Positions 32,183 through 47,369 are shown, counted from the first letter of the stretch. The stretch: DNA of 64,000 nucleotides from Paracyclopina nana (GCA_019096065.1 JAGUCH010000007.1:4796501-4860500), one strand, 5' to 3'. Translations and numbers: made by a program. The notes: a model not told the origin generated them from the sequence alone.

Positions 32183-35100
32183 GTGAATGAATATAGAGTT
32201 TGTAAGTGGCAAGACAATTTGAAAATGCAATTTCTGGCCCTAAATTCAAAGCTGGCGAGCTTTCAAAGCTCCTCTCACGGAATTCAAAGCGCAACAATAA
32301 GTTTTGGTGCCAATTTCGTAAAAATCATTCTCGATGAAGTTGCATTGGAAGGCCTGGACGGAACCACAATTCCCATGCTGAAGCATCGGCTGTTGAGCAG
32401 AAACGAGTACAAGCCCAATTTAAGTGAGGAATTCCTTCTGGAAATTTTGCGAGGTTGGATGACAAAGGGCAAGGTCGCATGCTACAAGTTGCCAGAGCCG
32501 AGGCCTTTTGTCAAGCCCTTGGACAGGTTCGAAACCGTTGACGAAGAAGGTCTTGTTGTTGAGTCCAAAGAGGAAACCGTTGATGCTTATCCGTTCGAGG
32601 TGGTGAGTGAAAATGGAGTTGTTGGGTCATGTGCCACTTTTAAAGCTAGGAAACAAATGAAAAACCTACCTGATCGCATCGATGAAAGCATCGTGTTTGT
32701 GGCAAGCCAAGAAGAACGAGAAAGAGCCTTGCTTGGCTCGCTCTATGATCCCTTGATCACGAAGAAATTCACCCCCGTTCAGTGGTGCTTACTCGAAAGA
32801 ATTGGCAGAGCCAGAAATCAAGGCGAAGTCACCGTTGGCAAGCAGTCGTTGAAGCAAACGAGAATTTCTGCGAGTGACCTCTTTTACCACCGAAAGTTGC
32901 TCATCAAGCATGGTCTGATTACCAAGCAGTCATTTGTGCTGTACTTGTCACCCAACATTCCAAACGCCATCGGTCTGCTGTTCCATGTAACGAGATTCTA
33001 CTCTGAGTGGAAGCCCAAATGGCTGAAATTGCTATACAACTTGGTCGTCTACCTCAAATCTCGTCCCAATGGAATTGGCACATATGAGGAGCTCCAGGCT
33101 ACCTTGGGCGCAGAGTTTGGCAGTCACAGGAAGTTTTTCAAGCATCCCGAAGTGAGCCAGTTTGTGAAGCTGAATTTACACGTGGCCTATTCAGCGTTGT
33201 ACCCTGATTCTGACCCCAAATCATGGCGCTCCAAAAACGGAGTTGAGAGGAAGGTTCGAGTGATTCAGCTCAAAGATTTGAATGTCAATCCTAACGAGGT
33301 GTATGCAGACAAGGCCGAAGACATTGACCCCGATGAGGAGGAGGATCACGTTGAAGAGCCCGACAACTCGCAGTGGATGCCAAACAGGACCATCATTTTC
33401 AGGGCCTACAAGGCCCTTGATGAAGCTGGACCTGAGGGGATATCTCATGCGAAATTCTCACAAGTCTTGGGCATGGATAAGTTGAGCACGAGAAGCATCA
33501 TAAAGTACCTGGAGCGACGAGGGGCCCTTGACACTTTCCTGATGGAGACAGGGAAGCAGAAAACGTGCATGATCGTGGCTCAAAGGTTCAAAAACAAACG
33601 TGCCCAAAAGCAAAATGTCCCCAAAAGATTTAGCACCTTCCATAAAGAGAGCCCATTGAAGAATACTGTGCTGACGGAAAGGCAGCTGTCCCGAATCAAT
33701 ATGATCATGGAAATGATTAACGAGAACGATGGCATTGATGATCCATCGAGAATCTACAGAAATGTGTGCATCAGAGAAAGCGAAGATGGAGTCGGGGTCA
33801 AAATGGACCGTAAATCGTTCAAAAGATTGCTTGAGCGGCAGAGCAAGGAAGGCAAGCTCAAAGTGATGAAAATCAAAGTCGAGTGAGTCTTTTCAGCATT
33901 AATTTTCACGTTCTGATGAAAAGTATGATTTCAGTGTTGGAGAAAAAGCCAAGGAGCACAGCTTTGTGTGTCTTCCTCATATTCAAGAGTCCGACCCAAG
34001 GATAATGTCCGCATTAGAGATGTCCAAAATGAAAGTTGAAGCCAACTTGAGCGTGACTGATAACGAGTCGTCGTCCAAGGATACGTCAAATGTGGACGAA
34101 ATGAGCTTCAACGTGAAGCCGTCAACTCCCATAAAAATCATCTATGACTCAAAGTATGATCGACTACTATCTCTTTTCGATTGCGATTCTCTATTTCCTC
34201 CAATTCTTTAGGCAAGGAAGATCGTACGGATGCAAGCCCAAGTTCATCAGAGCGAGGGAATTGCAGACTTTTCTGTTTTACATCACTAGATGCTACACTG
34301 GCAAAATAAGCAACAAGGCAAAGGTTGTCGAATCAGCCCGAAAGCAAGGCTTTCAAATCGGTCCGGATATTGAGGCTGAGCTGGATTCAATGGAAATTTA
34401 CCAGGAAGAACTTGACTGGCGCACATTCATTCCACCACTACGAAACCATTCGGTGAGTTTAAGTTATCCTTAAAATCAATATTTGATATCACTTTCAAAA
34501 TTGTTGCAGGGTTTGCCAAAGGGATGGTTTCTTATGAGTGAAGCGCTCGTTCGGCTACCTCTGTCTACTTTCATACAATTGGTGTGCCTCAACTACAAAG
34601 TCGAAGGCCTCGACGATTACTTGCAGCATCCTATTCGTCGCCACTATTTAGTGAAAGACCTGCCGACGAAAATCAAGCAACTATTGCTGCACAAGCGAAA
34701 GTACATTGCGTCTGTGTACGAAGACACCCAAAGGCTGTGCTACATGGGACTGGCTCAGCTTGGAAAGTCTACTAGCAAAATGGAGAAGGAGCAGAGCTAC
34801 GCCTATGTCAACAGCAAAGTGTCTCTTTTGGACACTAGATCATCTGCCAATGGCTACCACCAAATTGAAGACAAAGAGTATCCCAAGATGGAGTACTCGT
34901 TGGAAAACATGGCCTCACTGGAGAAATTCTGGCATGACCTGCATGAATTTGCAATGACTACCATGCTGGGCCAGTATGGAGCCATGGGTGGTCAGCAAAT
35001 TGTGCTTGAGGAGATGAGCAAAAAGCCCATTCTGCAAGCCACTCTTGTCCAGAAGACACCAGAAGAAGCGGAAACTTGTGACTCGTTTGATATTCCTGGC

Positions 35101-37650
35101 GATAAAAGGGGAGCTGCGGGCCTGGACTCTTCTTTGTTCGCTCACCTGAAAAGAAACTGGTCTTGGCTCTCAAGAAATGATGCCAACGCTCCCCTGACCA
35201 AAGTCCTTCGTCCCAACGAGACAATTGAAAAGAATGTTCCTCACAAGAGAGGCACAAAGAGGAAAGCTCCTGAACCTGAGCTAAACTTGGGAGCTGGCAT
35301 TCCGTTTCCGGCCAAGAAGCCTCCGAAGCCTGCTAAAAAGACGAGGCTGATCAAGTCACGTGACAAGGTTGCCAAGAAACCCTATTACGACGAGGTTGAC
35401 AAGGAGGCTCTGAAACTCATGACATCTCTGCGGGTGGAGTGGACCAAAGAGGAAGACACGTTTTTGCTCTTGAGTCGCGTGGCTGGAAGCTACTTGTGCC
35501 AAAACTCCATTTCAAACTCGAATCAAATGGTGCCCTATTTACTCGTTAGGGATGAGTTGCATGCCAAGATGCCCGAGGCCGCCAAGAACAAGACTTCCAG
35601 AGCATGCCAAAGAAGAATCAATTACATGGTTCGTAATCCGGCCACCTTGAGCAATGTCAACTTGTTCCTCTCAGAAGTGAGACTTGATCCAGAGATCCTT
35701 GCGAAATTCCCCATTCCTGAGAGGGGAGTGTTGTCCAAAGAGGAGAACGAAAACAGGCTCAGAACTCATTTCCCTCCTTTGCTTCAACTGCTCATAGACA
35801 AGTTTCAAACGCGAGCCGTTGGGTCCACCGAGGAAATCAATGATTTGGAAATGATCCCTGACAACATTGAGGTGCTCAAGTCCAGATTTGACATCTGCTA
35901 CCCTGATCATGAAATATCCCTGCGTAAGGTGGCTTTTGTGGATACCCAGCAGGATCTGGAAGAGATCCAAAAGTCAGTTGTGAGCAGCATAATTTTGAGC
36001 CATTTGTGCTGCAAAGAAGACAAGACCAATTGGGCTTTCTACCTGTACAAGATCTATCAGCAGTATCCTGATCAGCTTTTGAAGTCGGCCCTCACTCGAT
36101 TGAGGCTGGCGAAAATTGTCAGCGTGCACAAGTCCTCCAATAAGAAGAAATTGGCAGACACCAAAGTGCCCTTGAGTTCAACTCCATACCAACTGAGTGT
36201 GACCATGATGCACTCCTTCCTGTCTCGATTTCAGCCTGAACTTTTTCCTAGCGCTGAAAGATTCATGAAGAAAGTGGATGAGAACTCCTCAAAGTCAGTG
36301 TCCAAATACTTCAGCATTCCCTATGAATCAGAAGGTGGTGGAGCTGCCTCAATTGTCACAATGATGGCCCTCAATTGCATCAAGTTCAGAACTCATGTCC
36401 CTGAGCAGGTTGTCATCCTCGATCCTAATTTATCTGAGCAGAATGAGGATTATGCCCTCATGGTCAACAGGTACAGAGAAATCATAAATGAACAAAGACA
36501 CCCTGCCAAATCTATTCAAGAGGTTTTGAGAAAAGCCTCCCCGGACGATGGGACAACGCAGCAGAAAAAGAAAGAGAAGAAAGACTGCAAGAAAAAGTGC
36601 AAGAGCTCGGCAGCTGAAAAGAAGCCGGAAGATATGGAGCCCCTTAATGAAGACGTGGACTCTGATGAAGATGTCATTTTCTCTGAGTACAACGCGGAAA
36701 AGGGGCAAATTATGGTGGCAAGATCAGCCTCGAGAATTGCACTGTACATGATGAAAGAAGAGCTTCAAGAGAACAAGGTCAATTTGCAACACTCACAGGA
36801 CTATTTTGTGGTTGCCTCTTGCAAAATCTCACTGAAACTGGTGGATAAAATCCCAGAGTTGGCTCAAGAGAGTGATGTCATGAAATCATTGCACCCCATC
36901 AAGAGCATTCCGGAGGAGTGTCTATTTATTGACAATTTGCAAGGAGAATCAAGGAAACTCTATGATTTCATTGAAGCGAAAGCTTCGTTTGGCGCTACCG
37001 CCCTGGAGATCAAAGATCGTGAACCAAATGCCCTGTGCTACTTAAAAGAGTTGCTGTCATTGGGTGCAATCTACAGGGTTGGAGTGACCATGAGCAGATT
37101 TGTTGCATCTAAGCACTCCAGACCTTGGCTGCTGCACTCATTCGATGCTAAACGTACTGAAATTAGAAGGCTTGAAGAAAGTGAGGCCAAACGGGCCAAG
37201 TCTGCTGAGGTGACTTGCGAAAAGCTGGATTGGAACAACATAGTCATGATTGACATAGCAATTCGACCCTGGGTCAAAGTCAATGGACAGTTGAACAAAA
37301 AGGTTGTGGATCACATGCTCATTTCCATCCTGTGTTACATAATGACCAACCCTGGATCAACACTCTATGCCATTTGTGACCATTTTCAGCCTGCCCTTCA
37401 GCCATTTCACACTCGTGAATTAGTGGAATGCTTGGCTCAATTGGAGTGTGTCTCGCTCAAGAAGTTTGATAACCCTGAGCCAGTTTCATTGTTCTCACGT
37501 CAAAGTGCAACCAATTTAGTTGATGCCGATCTGTTGGATGATGAACGTGACATCTTTGTGGATCCCATGATTGACTGTATTTTGAAATTGTCCAAATTCA
37601 CCAGACATCACGTGAGCTCAAGACTTTTCAACTGTCCTTGCCATTACTAA
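32183..37650 (+). CDS. GTF3C1: general transcription factor 3C subunit 1 (TFIIIC box-B binding subunit)
   Basis: Largest TFIIIC subunit, which recognises box B of tRNA genes and recruits TFIIIB for RNA polymerase III. Four exons were read: 32183-33882, 33935-34153, 34212-34452 and 34510-37650, together up to 1766 residues; vertebrate proteins have about 2100. The start is uncertain (32183, or an ATG at 32225). The family's N-terminal LLDEVALEGLDG motif appears as ILDEVALEGLDG shortly after. Further features are winged-helix-like blocks (TFIIIC B-block, for example FTPVQWCLLERIGRARNQGEVTV), a Lys-rich linker (about 35230-35400), the block WTKEEDTFLLLSRVAG, and an acidic/basic linker near 36560-36700. 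Frames are clean throughout. The C-terminus may be shorter than usual or continue in an exon that I did not find. Confidence 0.88.
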
Positions 37651-38827
37651 GCCTTGTCAATTTTGTCTATTTGGCTTGCAATATTCCAATTGTGATTCTA
37701 TGTTTTTCAGAAAATAAGATCTTAATTTTCTGCTTAAATAAGTGATAACAATTAACTGCTTCGGACTGTAAGCCACTAGCAATCATGATACAAAAGTCAG
37801 ATTCGAAAGTCAGTTTTTTTACCCAGACCCCTTGTAATGGTGCGAGAAGTTGGAAAATCATGGCCAAGCGGTACAGTAAGCAAAAGGCTGCTTAAATTAG
37901 GGCAAAAATGAGCGGTGGCCCCTAGCTGGAAGTACTACATTGCTAAGAGCTATCCATGTGTTTTTTTCATAGTGAATTGAAGATTTCTGCAAGGAATTGG
38001 CTATGCGCCACATGGAGATTGCCTAAAATCTCATACGGGCTGATGCAACTCATAAAAACCATTAAAAAGGGTATTTTTGCAAAATATTGCGCAGCCTCCC
38101 AAGATGATTCCTGGGGGCCCTAGGAACCCAATTTTGACCCCAACTATCGCCCCTTCACCCTGATTTTGACTCCGTTAAGGAGAACACCCCAAATTCGGGT
38201 CCTGTTTTTTTTGCGTTTGTATCACTTCCAACGGGTGCCGGTATTAAGATCGAATTTAGGGGGATTTTAAAGCCGAATTGATAAGGGTTTTTCAAGTCGA
38301 ATCACCTGGATTTTAAGATCGAACTGAAATTGATGCTGGGTAATAGGCAAAGGTTGAAATTCCGAATGCAATTCAGATATTGAGCTCGATAAGTACTAGA
38401 ATACTACTAATTGAATACTTAACAAGCTTTGCTTTTTTGGCTTCAATCTTTTCAAAAATGAAAAATTGGTTCGAGACTTAGAGAGTTAGAGTTCGAGCGA
38501 TCACATGCTGTCAATGGCTCGAAAAGAAGTCAATCTAAAGCGGCGAAGAGATATATTTGACAATAATAGAAAATGAAAACTTTTTTCATGTCTTCTGTTA
38601 TATTATTATAATATTTTCTAATCAAAAAGATCTTGTGGATTGATATCGCTGAATAGTATATTTTTGTTTTAAGAGTAGATCTTTTTTGGATACTTAATAG
38701 AGATGCTTCGCTTCCGTCAAACTCGATTGTTTGTAAACAAAACATAGAAAATAATCGGAACGCGAACTCGTAGATAATATTTGCTACATCGATAATCTGA
38801 ACACTTTTCTCTTTCATAGAGCTCAAA
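37651..38827. other. spacer between GTF3C1 and RUVBL2 with a degenerate tandem repeat
   Basis: About 1.2 kb without a supported gene. At 38243-38332 there are about four degenerate copies of a 22-24-bp unit of the form TTAAGATCGAATTnnnnGGGAT. A run of GGGGG/CCCC words is seen near 38100-38160. Confidence 0.4.
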
Positions 38828-40432
<1,605 letters not shown>

Positions 40433-40499
40433 AATTGCTTCTTTTAAGTTCGCATTTGAAAATAGATGTATGAAAGTGATCTGGAGTTTAATTGCTGTA

Positions 40500-42833
40500 T
40501 CAAGACTTCCTAACTGAAAATCCTGGGGACTGAGTTAACATGACTTTTTCAAAGAATACTTCACCATCCAAGGTTACTTTTATGGATTCATCAAGGTGAA
40601 AGCTGTCCATGTCACAAGTCATCTTGCTTATAGTGGTGATTTCAGTTTTGATTGGCTTTTCAGAGCAAACATAGTCAAGTCTGAGATTGTGCTTGATCTC
40701 AGCTTTGGCTGTCAGGGGTTCTGGTTGCCATCAAGCTCATAGGAGGAATTTGAAGTTTCTCCCATGATTACATCTTCGTCTACAAGATGCTTGAGGCCAT
40801 CATCTTCATCTACTTCAATGCTCCTATAAGAAACATTAAAGTTATTTCACTAACTTTAATTGAAGCATGCCTTACTTCTTGGAACTTGACAGTCCCCAGA
40901 TGAGCCTTCTGTTGTAAGATGGCTCTGATAATTGGTCTACCTTAAGCGGTGGGCCCAAATGAGGCTTCGTGCAGAGAATTGAACGGTCAATATAACTGCC
41001 CAAATTTTCCAGGATGGGCAAAGAGAGATGTGCAGCTCTTATTGCCATATTGGTGCACCTTCTTGGTGTCCAGATCATTGGCCAGTATGAGCAAGTCACA
41101 TGCATGACAATTTTGTGCCCATGAAGCATTCTGTAGCCCAGAGCATCCAATTGAATGGTAGCGTCAAACCAGGTTCCAGTTCGCAATTGACGAGGCTTTT
41201 CGAGTAAATGAGCATGTGTCAAGTTCTTGGCTCCAAATGAAATGAGCCTTGTTTGGCCATCAGGAAACTCATCACATAGTTTCACAATGAGTGAAGCCTA
41301 AAAAGAAATAGCCACTGACGACATTTTGCTGAATCAGCCAATAATAATTATCACTTGAGTATCATTGTGGATTAAGAATTGAAAGGAGAACTCAGGGAAA
41401 CCAAATAAGTCTAATTCCCTCTGAAGCCTTTGGCTTTTCCATGTTGTCTTTGGATCATTGAAAAAGCTCTAGAATGAGTAAGAAATAATTGTGGTTCAGT
41501 TTAGGATACTCACAAACACTTACTTGCTCCCCTGGTAAATCAGGGCCTCCAAAAGACAACATTTCTCCAGCTGTCCAACCAGCATTAGCATCATACTCAA
41601 GATCCCACTCTTTTTGGGACCACAAAAGTCTTGTTGGTCAAGTAAATGCCCTTCATTTAAGAAGTACTTGAAGAGCAAGTCAGGCTTAGCAAAAGGTTTG
41701 GAGCACCATTCTCCAGGCCATTCTGGTACAATTGGGACAGGAGGCACTTTCCCAAAGCATTGATACCAAATCATTTTGGTGCCTTTTCTTGCTTTTCACT
41801 CTTGACACCTTTCAGGGTGAAATTCCAGAAATCTAAGCACTCATCCAGAAAGCCAATTTGTGGTCCTGGAATAGCGACATCAGGCCAATCATGTGACCAC
41901 GGCCCAATAATGCCTCTACAATTAGGCATCTTATCAACCATTCTGAAGACAGCGTTGGAATACATGTCATGCCAGCCACCAATGGCCAAGACAGGTATGC
42001 TGACTTTACCATAATCCTCACAAATCGACCCATTCTCCCAGTATTTGTCATAGGTCTGATGTTCAAGCCAAGTCTTGGTCCAAGGATGTCCAGCCTTTTC
42101 CAACCTCTCTTTCCAGGCTTTCTTCCAGTCTTGTCCACCTGCAAAGTACTTGTGGTGAGGAGGCCTTGCATTCCATGCAAACATCACTGAGGCCCAGGAG
42201 AGCATTTGAGAGGCCACCAAAGATCCACCTTTCCAATGAACATCATCAGTGAACCGATTGTCAGTGGAGTATAGAGAAACGACTCCTTTCAAGGCTGGAG
42301 GTTGCTTGAAGGCTACTTGGAGTCCATTGAATCCTCCCCAAGATTTTCCAAACATGCCAACAGCTCCATTGCTCCAGGATTGCTTTGCAATCCAACCAAT
42401 GATTTGACAAGCATCCTCTTGCTCTTGAAGCTCATACTCATCAAAGCAGAGGCCTTCTGAGTCTCCAGTTCCTCTCATGTCTGGCCTAATAACCACATAT
42501 CCATGGGAGGCCATCCACGGATGCCTCAAATGATCTCTAGGACTTGTCCAAGTGGTTTTACAGTATGGAAGGTACTCCATGATTGTTGGGAATTTGCTCT
42601 AAAAGAGAGTTTGAAAATGTAATTAAAGCATATATATCTAATATAATTACCTCATTTTTATTACTGTCCTTTGCCTCACAATATTTGGACCATTCAGCAA
42701 TTGCAGGCAAATCAGCCCCTGGAAACCAAAACTTGGTAGAGATTTTGCACCCATCCTCGAGCACAACAGTGCCAATGCCTATGTTGACCTCATAAGGTCC
42801 AAAAGATGGATCCAATTCCTCCCTTGAATACAT
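40500..42833 (-). CDS. CocE/NonD-type serine hydrolase (peptidase S15 family), with three apparent frameshifts
   Basis: Alpha/beta hydrolase of the X-Pro dipeptidyl-peptidase/cocaine-esterase group. Exons: 42833-42651, 42598-41524, 41468-41355, 41297-40876 and 40823-40500. The frame reads MRGTGDSEG, the nucleophile elbow GKSWGGFNG, the acid region IGGWHDMYSNA and the histidine region GPWSHDWPDVA. The C-terminal jelly-roll domain has RLQRELDLFGFPEF, LIVKLCDEFPDG and MHVTCSYWPMIW. Conserved text switches frame at about 41771 (AAAA), about 41625 (TTTT) and about 40715 (CCCC, seen as GGGG on the plus strand). In each case one base is missing from a homopolymer. Adding those three bases in principle gives about 706 residues in phase at every splice. 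It is tail-to-tail with RUVBL2 (67 bp between stops). The substrate is unknown. Confidence 0.85.
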
Positions 42834-43075
42834 TTTCTAGCTAAATCAAAAGGGGAGTAAATTCTTGTTTTCAACTTTTTTATCGTGAGTTCAGAGTGTA
42901 AACACGTATCTGGCGATGTTGGCTGCCGGCTCTTTTTGCTACTTTTTGGCTGTAAAATATCAACAAAGGTGAGCATGGTTTTACCAGCGCTGATTTTCTC
43001 ATTAGAGCTTAGCTGCTGACAAGGAAAAAGCCTCAGTAAAATCTTTTCAGTTGGGGAGAAGAAATTGAGTGGACA
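42834..43075. promoter_or_regulatory. short shared upstream region
   Basis: 242 bp between the divergent start codons of the CocE-type hydrolase and the Pro/Thr/Asn-repeat gene. Inferred from layout to contain both promoters. No TATA box was identified. Confidence 0.4.
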
Positions 43076-44312
43076 ATGACTTGGATTTTCTGTTTTCTTA
43101 TATTGACTCTGACCCATCCAGGATTGGGAGCTCCGCAACCATCCACAACTGACTCGACTGATCAGAAAGAGCCAAGTTTCATTGAGTCCCACAATAGTCT
43201 CCTCAAATGGTTGGATTTTTTCAACGATTTCACCAAGACCACTGAAAAGCCACCTGCCGAAACGAACCAGGCTATTGTGGAAACTGTTGGTAGCACCGCT
43301 TCCAAACCTGCTGCTAATCCTAACAGGGCACCTCAATCACTGATCAATGGGAATGTCTTGGATGAGCAGAATTCTGGATCCCAGCCTAATGCTAAGCCTC
43401 CAACACCAACCTTCGGTGGTGGGTCTAATCAGCCTACACCTAACTTTTTAATGGGCCAGCCTTTGGAAGTGGATCTGGATCGCCTCCACCTAGGCCAACG
43501 TTCAACAATCAACCCTCCACACCAACCTTCAATTATCAAGCACCAACTCCGGCCTTTAACAATGCACCCCCAACTCCTACCTTTAATAATCAGCCAACTG
43601 TACCAACTTTTAACACCAATCAACCTCCTACTCCAACTTTCAACAACAATCAACCTCCTACTCCAACATTCAATAACCAACCTCCTACTCCAACATTCAA
43701 TAACCAACCTCCTACTCCAACATTTAATAACCAACCTTCGACTCCGACCCCTGCATTCAATAACCAACCTCCTGCTCCTTTTTTCAACCAAGGTATGGTG
43801 AATCCCTTTTTGTTGGCCCACCACTTCCCTATCAGTAAGTATATGAAACATGGTTCGTTTAGTGGTCTTACAAAATGCTATTCTTTCCCTTGTAGGACTA
43901 TATCAAACTTTGGCCAGTACTTTGACATTTCTCCTCCTGGGCCAGGCACTTTTTCCCGTCAGCCTCAGGTATTGAAAGATTTTCATATTTTATCTGTTGA
44001 TGTAATTGAAATTGAGCTATTATTTCAGTCAATCCAAGAGGCCAAGCCAAGTGCTTTGAGTTCAATCAATGCTTTGGGAAATGACAACAATTGCGACGAA
44101 AAACACTCACAACCATGATTGGACAAGATACTCAGTCCTTGCCAACTCTTAGAACTCTCCCAGGGAGTCGCTGTTACGTTGACAGCATCTTCGAGTCGGG
44201 CAAATGCGTCGAGTCCACCTGCACTCAAGTAAGGCTTTGCAGATCGACCAGCTCCAGAATTGTGGGCAATTGTGGAGACTCGAAATTATGCTGTATGCCG
44301 CCTTCTCAGTAA
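43076..44312 (+). CDS. secreted protein with QPPTPTFNN repeats and a C-terminal cysteine domain
   Basis: A signal peptide (MTWIFCFLILTLTHPGLGA) is followed by a Ser/Pro/Thr-rich part and, from about 43450 to 43790, tandem copies of QPPTPTFNN and variants. The repeat frame differs from the N-terminal frame by one base. The switch falls at a T5 run (about 43445). Two more likely single-base losses are at about 43808 (T5) and about 44096 (A5), the latter two judged only from plausible reading. Introns are probably 43835-43895 and 43969-44028. The C-terminus, in the frame 44091-44312, has seven cysteines (C-x10-C-x4-C-x5-C-x10-C-x5-CC). The terminal CC recalls clip domains, but I would not assign it. 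A cuticle, mucin-like or immune-related extracellular role is possible. Confidence 0.7.
43500..43790 (+). repeat. tandem repeat encoding QPPTPTFNN
   Basis: A 27-bp unit of the form CAACCTCCTACTCCAACATTCAATAAC recurs at least four times, almost perfectly, between 43600 and 43740. More diverged copies lie on either side. Confidence 0.85.
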
Positions 44313-44375
44313 GGCTCGTTTTATAAATCTAGTATAAGGAACAATACATGTATGATTTTATCAACTGATCAAATA

Positions 44376-47369
44376 TTATTCGACTACATAATCATTGAAT
44401 GGCAGTGGGCAATGCTGTTGAATCGAGTCTAAAATCCACTTTTCATGCACCTGAGTTAGAGAAGGATTGTCAATGTAGTCATGACCAAGCAGAACTTGCG
44501 CTAGCCTCACTTGATTGACCGCCTTGCCACCAGCTAACTGAATCAGGTCAGCCAAATCCTTTTGGGCACTTTGCACTTTCGGCCAATATAGATGGAGCCA
44601 ATGTCTTTGAGCAGATCCGATTTCAATGAAAAGGCCTCACGCTCCAGCCGTCTGGCCTTGACAGCTGCACTGAATGTCACCAGCTCGTAAGCCTCTTCAT
44701 CTACCCAACTGTCAGCTTCTAGCGATGCCAAGATCCAGGACGTTGACAGGATCCAACAGCCTCTTAAAATGGCCCTAAGAAGGTTGAGAGTTCGTTTTTC
44801 CGTTCCAGAAATCACATGCGTCGTTGAGGAGGTGACACGAGTGCTCACTTTGGCTCTGCCTGGTAGCTTTTTGGCCAGCTTTTGCGCCAAATTTATATCT
44901 TCAGTGGAGCATGAAGTCAGCACTATTTCTTTGAAAGGCAGGGTCAAAGTGGTCTTTCTTTTGGCCTCGATGACAGGCATGAAATCAATAGAGCTTCTTC
45001 GAGATTGACAAAGGCTGCGAACAATCCTCTTGCTTTTGGCAGACGACTCATTCTTTTCGCCCAATGGCTTTTTAAATTGTGTACAAACTTGCACGGGGGC
45101 TGGATCATTTTCTTTCTCTTTGGAGGTCGTCGGTGGACATGCAATGATCATGCTGTTTTTCTTCACAAGCCTGGTTTTCCCCCTTCTTTTCGTGGTCAAG
45201 GTCGATTGTGGCTGCAATTCTGGAGTTCCACTTGGGGTCTCCGAGAGAATGTCCGTTTGAGTGTACAGCTTCTTTTTCTTGATTACCTGCAATGAACTCT
45301 TTTAGTCTAATGTCCAAATAAAGCTCCTTCAGCCTCTTACTTGGTATTATTATGAAGGCCGAAAAAGTCAGTTATTTTGGTCTGGTTAGGACCGAACTCG
45401 AGTCGCTTTACCTTCGACATGGACTTTCTTGGCCTCCTTTTTGGACTCGATGGAGAGGGGCGAATTTTCGCTACATTCGCAAGAGGTATTTCTCTCAAAG
45501 GCTGATCATTTGAGACATCCTCAGTAATTTCTTGAGGTTTTTCTACACATTGAGCACCACTAATTGATACAGGTTCTTCGGGCACATCATTGCTGATTTC
45601 CAGCTCATTTACACATGACGAAGCGTCATTGATGCCAGGATATGAAAAAAATTTCAGATTTCTCTTGGCTTGGACTTGGGCTGGCATCTTGTTTAGCTTT
45701 AAATAGCCTTCTGGCTATTCTTTTCAGTAGGGGCGTGTTTATCTCTTCACTTGAGCACGAACTCGCTGGACTTCTAGGGCTTTGCCTCTCGGCTTCTTCA
45801 TACTCCTTTAAAGTGTCTAATATGCAGCTTCTGCTTCTTTTCGGCAACTTTGATTTAGAGAGCAAAAATTGGGAAATGAAATATAAGAGACTCAATAATA
45901 ATATCACCTTTGGACTGATGGAGCTTGGCACGGCAGGAGAACCTGGCAACGGCGAGTCACTATCTGCCAGTCTTTTTCTAAATATCCGTTTCGTTTTGGC
46001 ATCAATCAATTTAGCAAATTCCTCATCACTCTTAGGTTGCATGCTTTTTCCTTTCCTTAGCTTGGGAAATAAGCCTGGTGAGTCGTACTTTTCTTGATTC
46101 ATGGGCGGATATTTCTCCTCGGGTAACTTTTCAAGGGCCTTTTTACAGCCGAGAATCCAGTTCACGGACACAATGTGAAGCCCCATTTTCTTGGCTCTTG
46201 TGTAAGTGGCCAAGCCTCCTTCTTTGAATACTACATGAGTGCAACTAGAATAAAACAGTACGAGATCATATAATGCGCATAGAATAAGGGATATGGGTAA
46301 ATAATTTACCTCGTACTTAATTTTGGGGCTATGGTTGCTCCCAATGCCACCAATTGATCAACCACGACATCTGACCTATTCTCGTTTTTGGAGCGAACTT
46401 CCACAAAAGCGACTACCCCTTTAAGGATGTGAGAAAGATCTTCCTGCGCTTTTTGTGGCTGTGGCTCGAGGCTACGTGTTTTGCGAATCTTCAGAGGTGA
46501 AGTGGCTTCGTTACTGCTTTTACCAGCAGGCGTCAGAGAGCCTTTACCACTCTCAAATCGAGCCAGCAGTAATTTCGCTGAATCAGAGCTAAAGTCAGGC
46601 AAGCTAGGTATGTCTTCGTTTTCGTCCAACGACTCAATGATGCCCTCAACTTCAGACCTCAGAGCTTTACATTCTGAAGTAGAACTTTGAGTGCTAAACA
46701 TAGATTTCCCTTTGGCAATTTGAGCCAATTCACTCTCAAAGTCGTCCGTTGAGGAATCATTCTTTGATTTCGAACAGCTTGGCCTATCCAGCATGAACTT
46801 GGCAACTCCTTGAACAGAGCTTCGTCGACGTCCTTTTTTCTGACAATAGAACAAAGAGTTGATAACTTTCAGAAAAATGTTTAGTTGTGCTTTAACATAC
46901 CCAGAAATTATAGGACTTTGGCTGTTTTGCTCATCATTGAGCCATGCTTGAACTTTAGATACGGGGGTCAAGTTTTCACCAGGATCTTGAGTGGCGGGTA
47001 CTAGTTCTTCAAATGTAGATAGCCGCCGACTTTTCCTGGCTGCCTTTGGCTTAACGAAAACTGGATGAAAACTAATTACATTGCCCACACAACTGTCTCC
47101 GGGCGACTCAGATATTCCCAGCTCAGCTGCTCTTTTGACAATGCACCAACTGGAGAGGCGTCATTTTTTGAAAAAGGCGACTCCTCAATAAAAGTTTTCT
47201 TTTCACTTTTCGAGCAATCCTGCGAGGAGTCTGGAGTGGCTGCAATCTTGTTAACTAGGGCCATACTGGCCATAGTTGACACAATTGTGGACCTTCTGGA
47301 AGATCGTCTTCTATTTGTCATCTCTGGTGTCTCTGGCACCACACTTGGACACTGCTTCTTCGAAGACAT
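44376..47369 (-). CDS. MCPH1: microcephalin-like BRCT protein, with several apparent frameshifts
   Basis: Chromosome-condensation and DNA-damage protein. BRCT1 reads ILKGVVAFVEVRSKNEN, VVDQLVALGATIAPKLST, then CTHVVFKEGGLATYTRAKKMG and IVSVNWILGCK, followed by the MCPH1-like MQPK. BRCT2 has SSTTHVISGTEKRTLNLLRAILRGCWILSTSWI, and BRCT3 ends HEKWILDSIQQHCPL. A 250-residue extension before BRCT1 is not found in the vertebrate protein. Exons are about 47369-46901, 46839-46310, 46244-45908, about 45854-45341 and 45286-44376. Frame switches occur at about 47133 (A4), 46836 (A6), 45648 (A7) and 44580 (A3), all in homopolymers. The junction at 45341/45286 is not fully resolved. The gene is head-to-head with GTF2H1 (387 bp) and may share its promoter. 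Confidence 0.85.
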
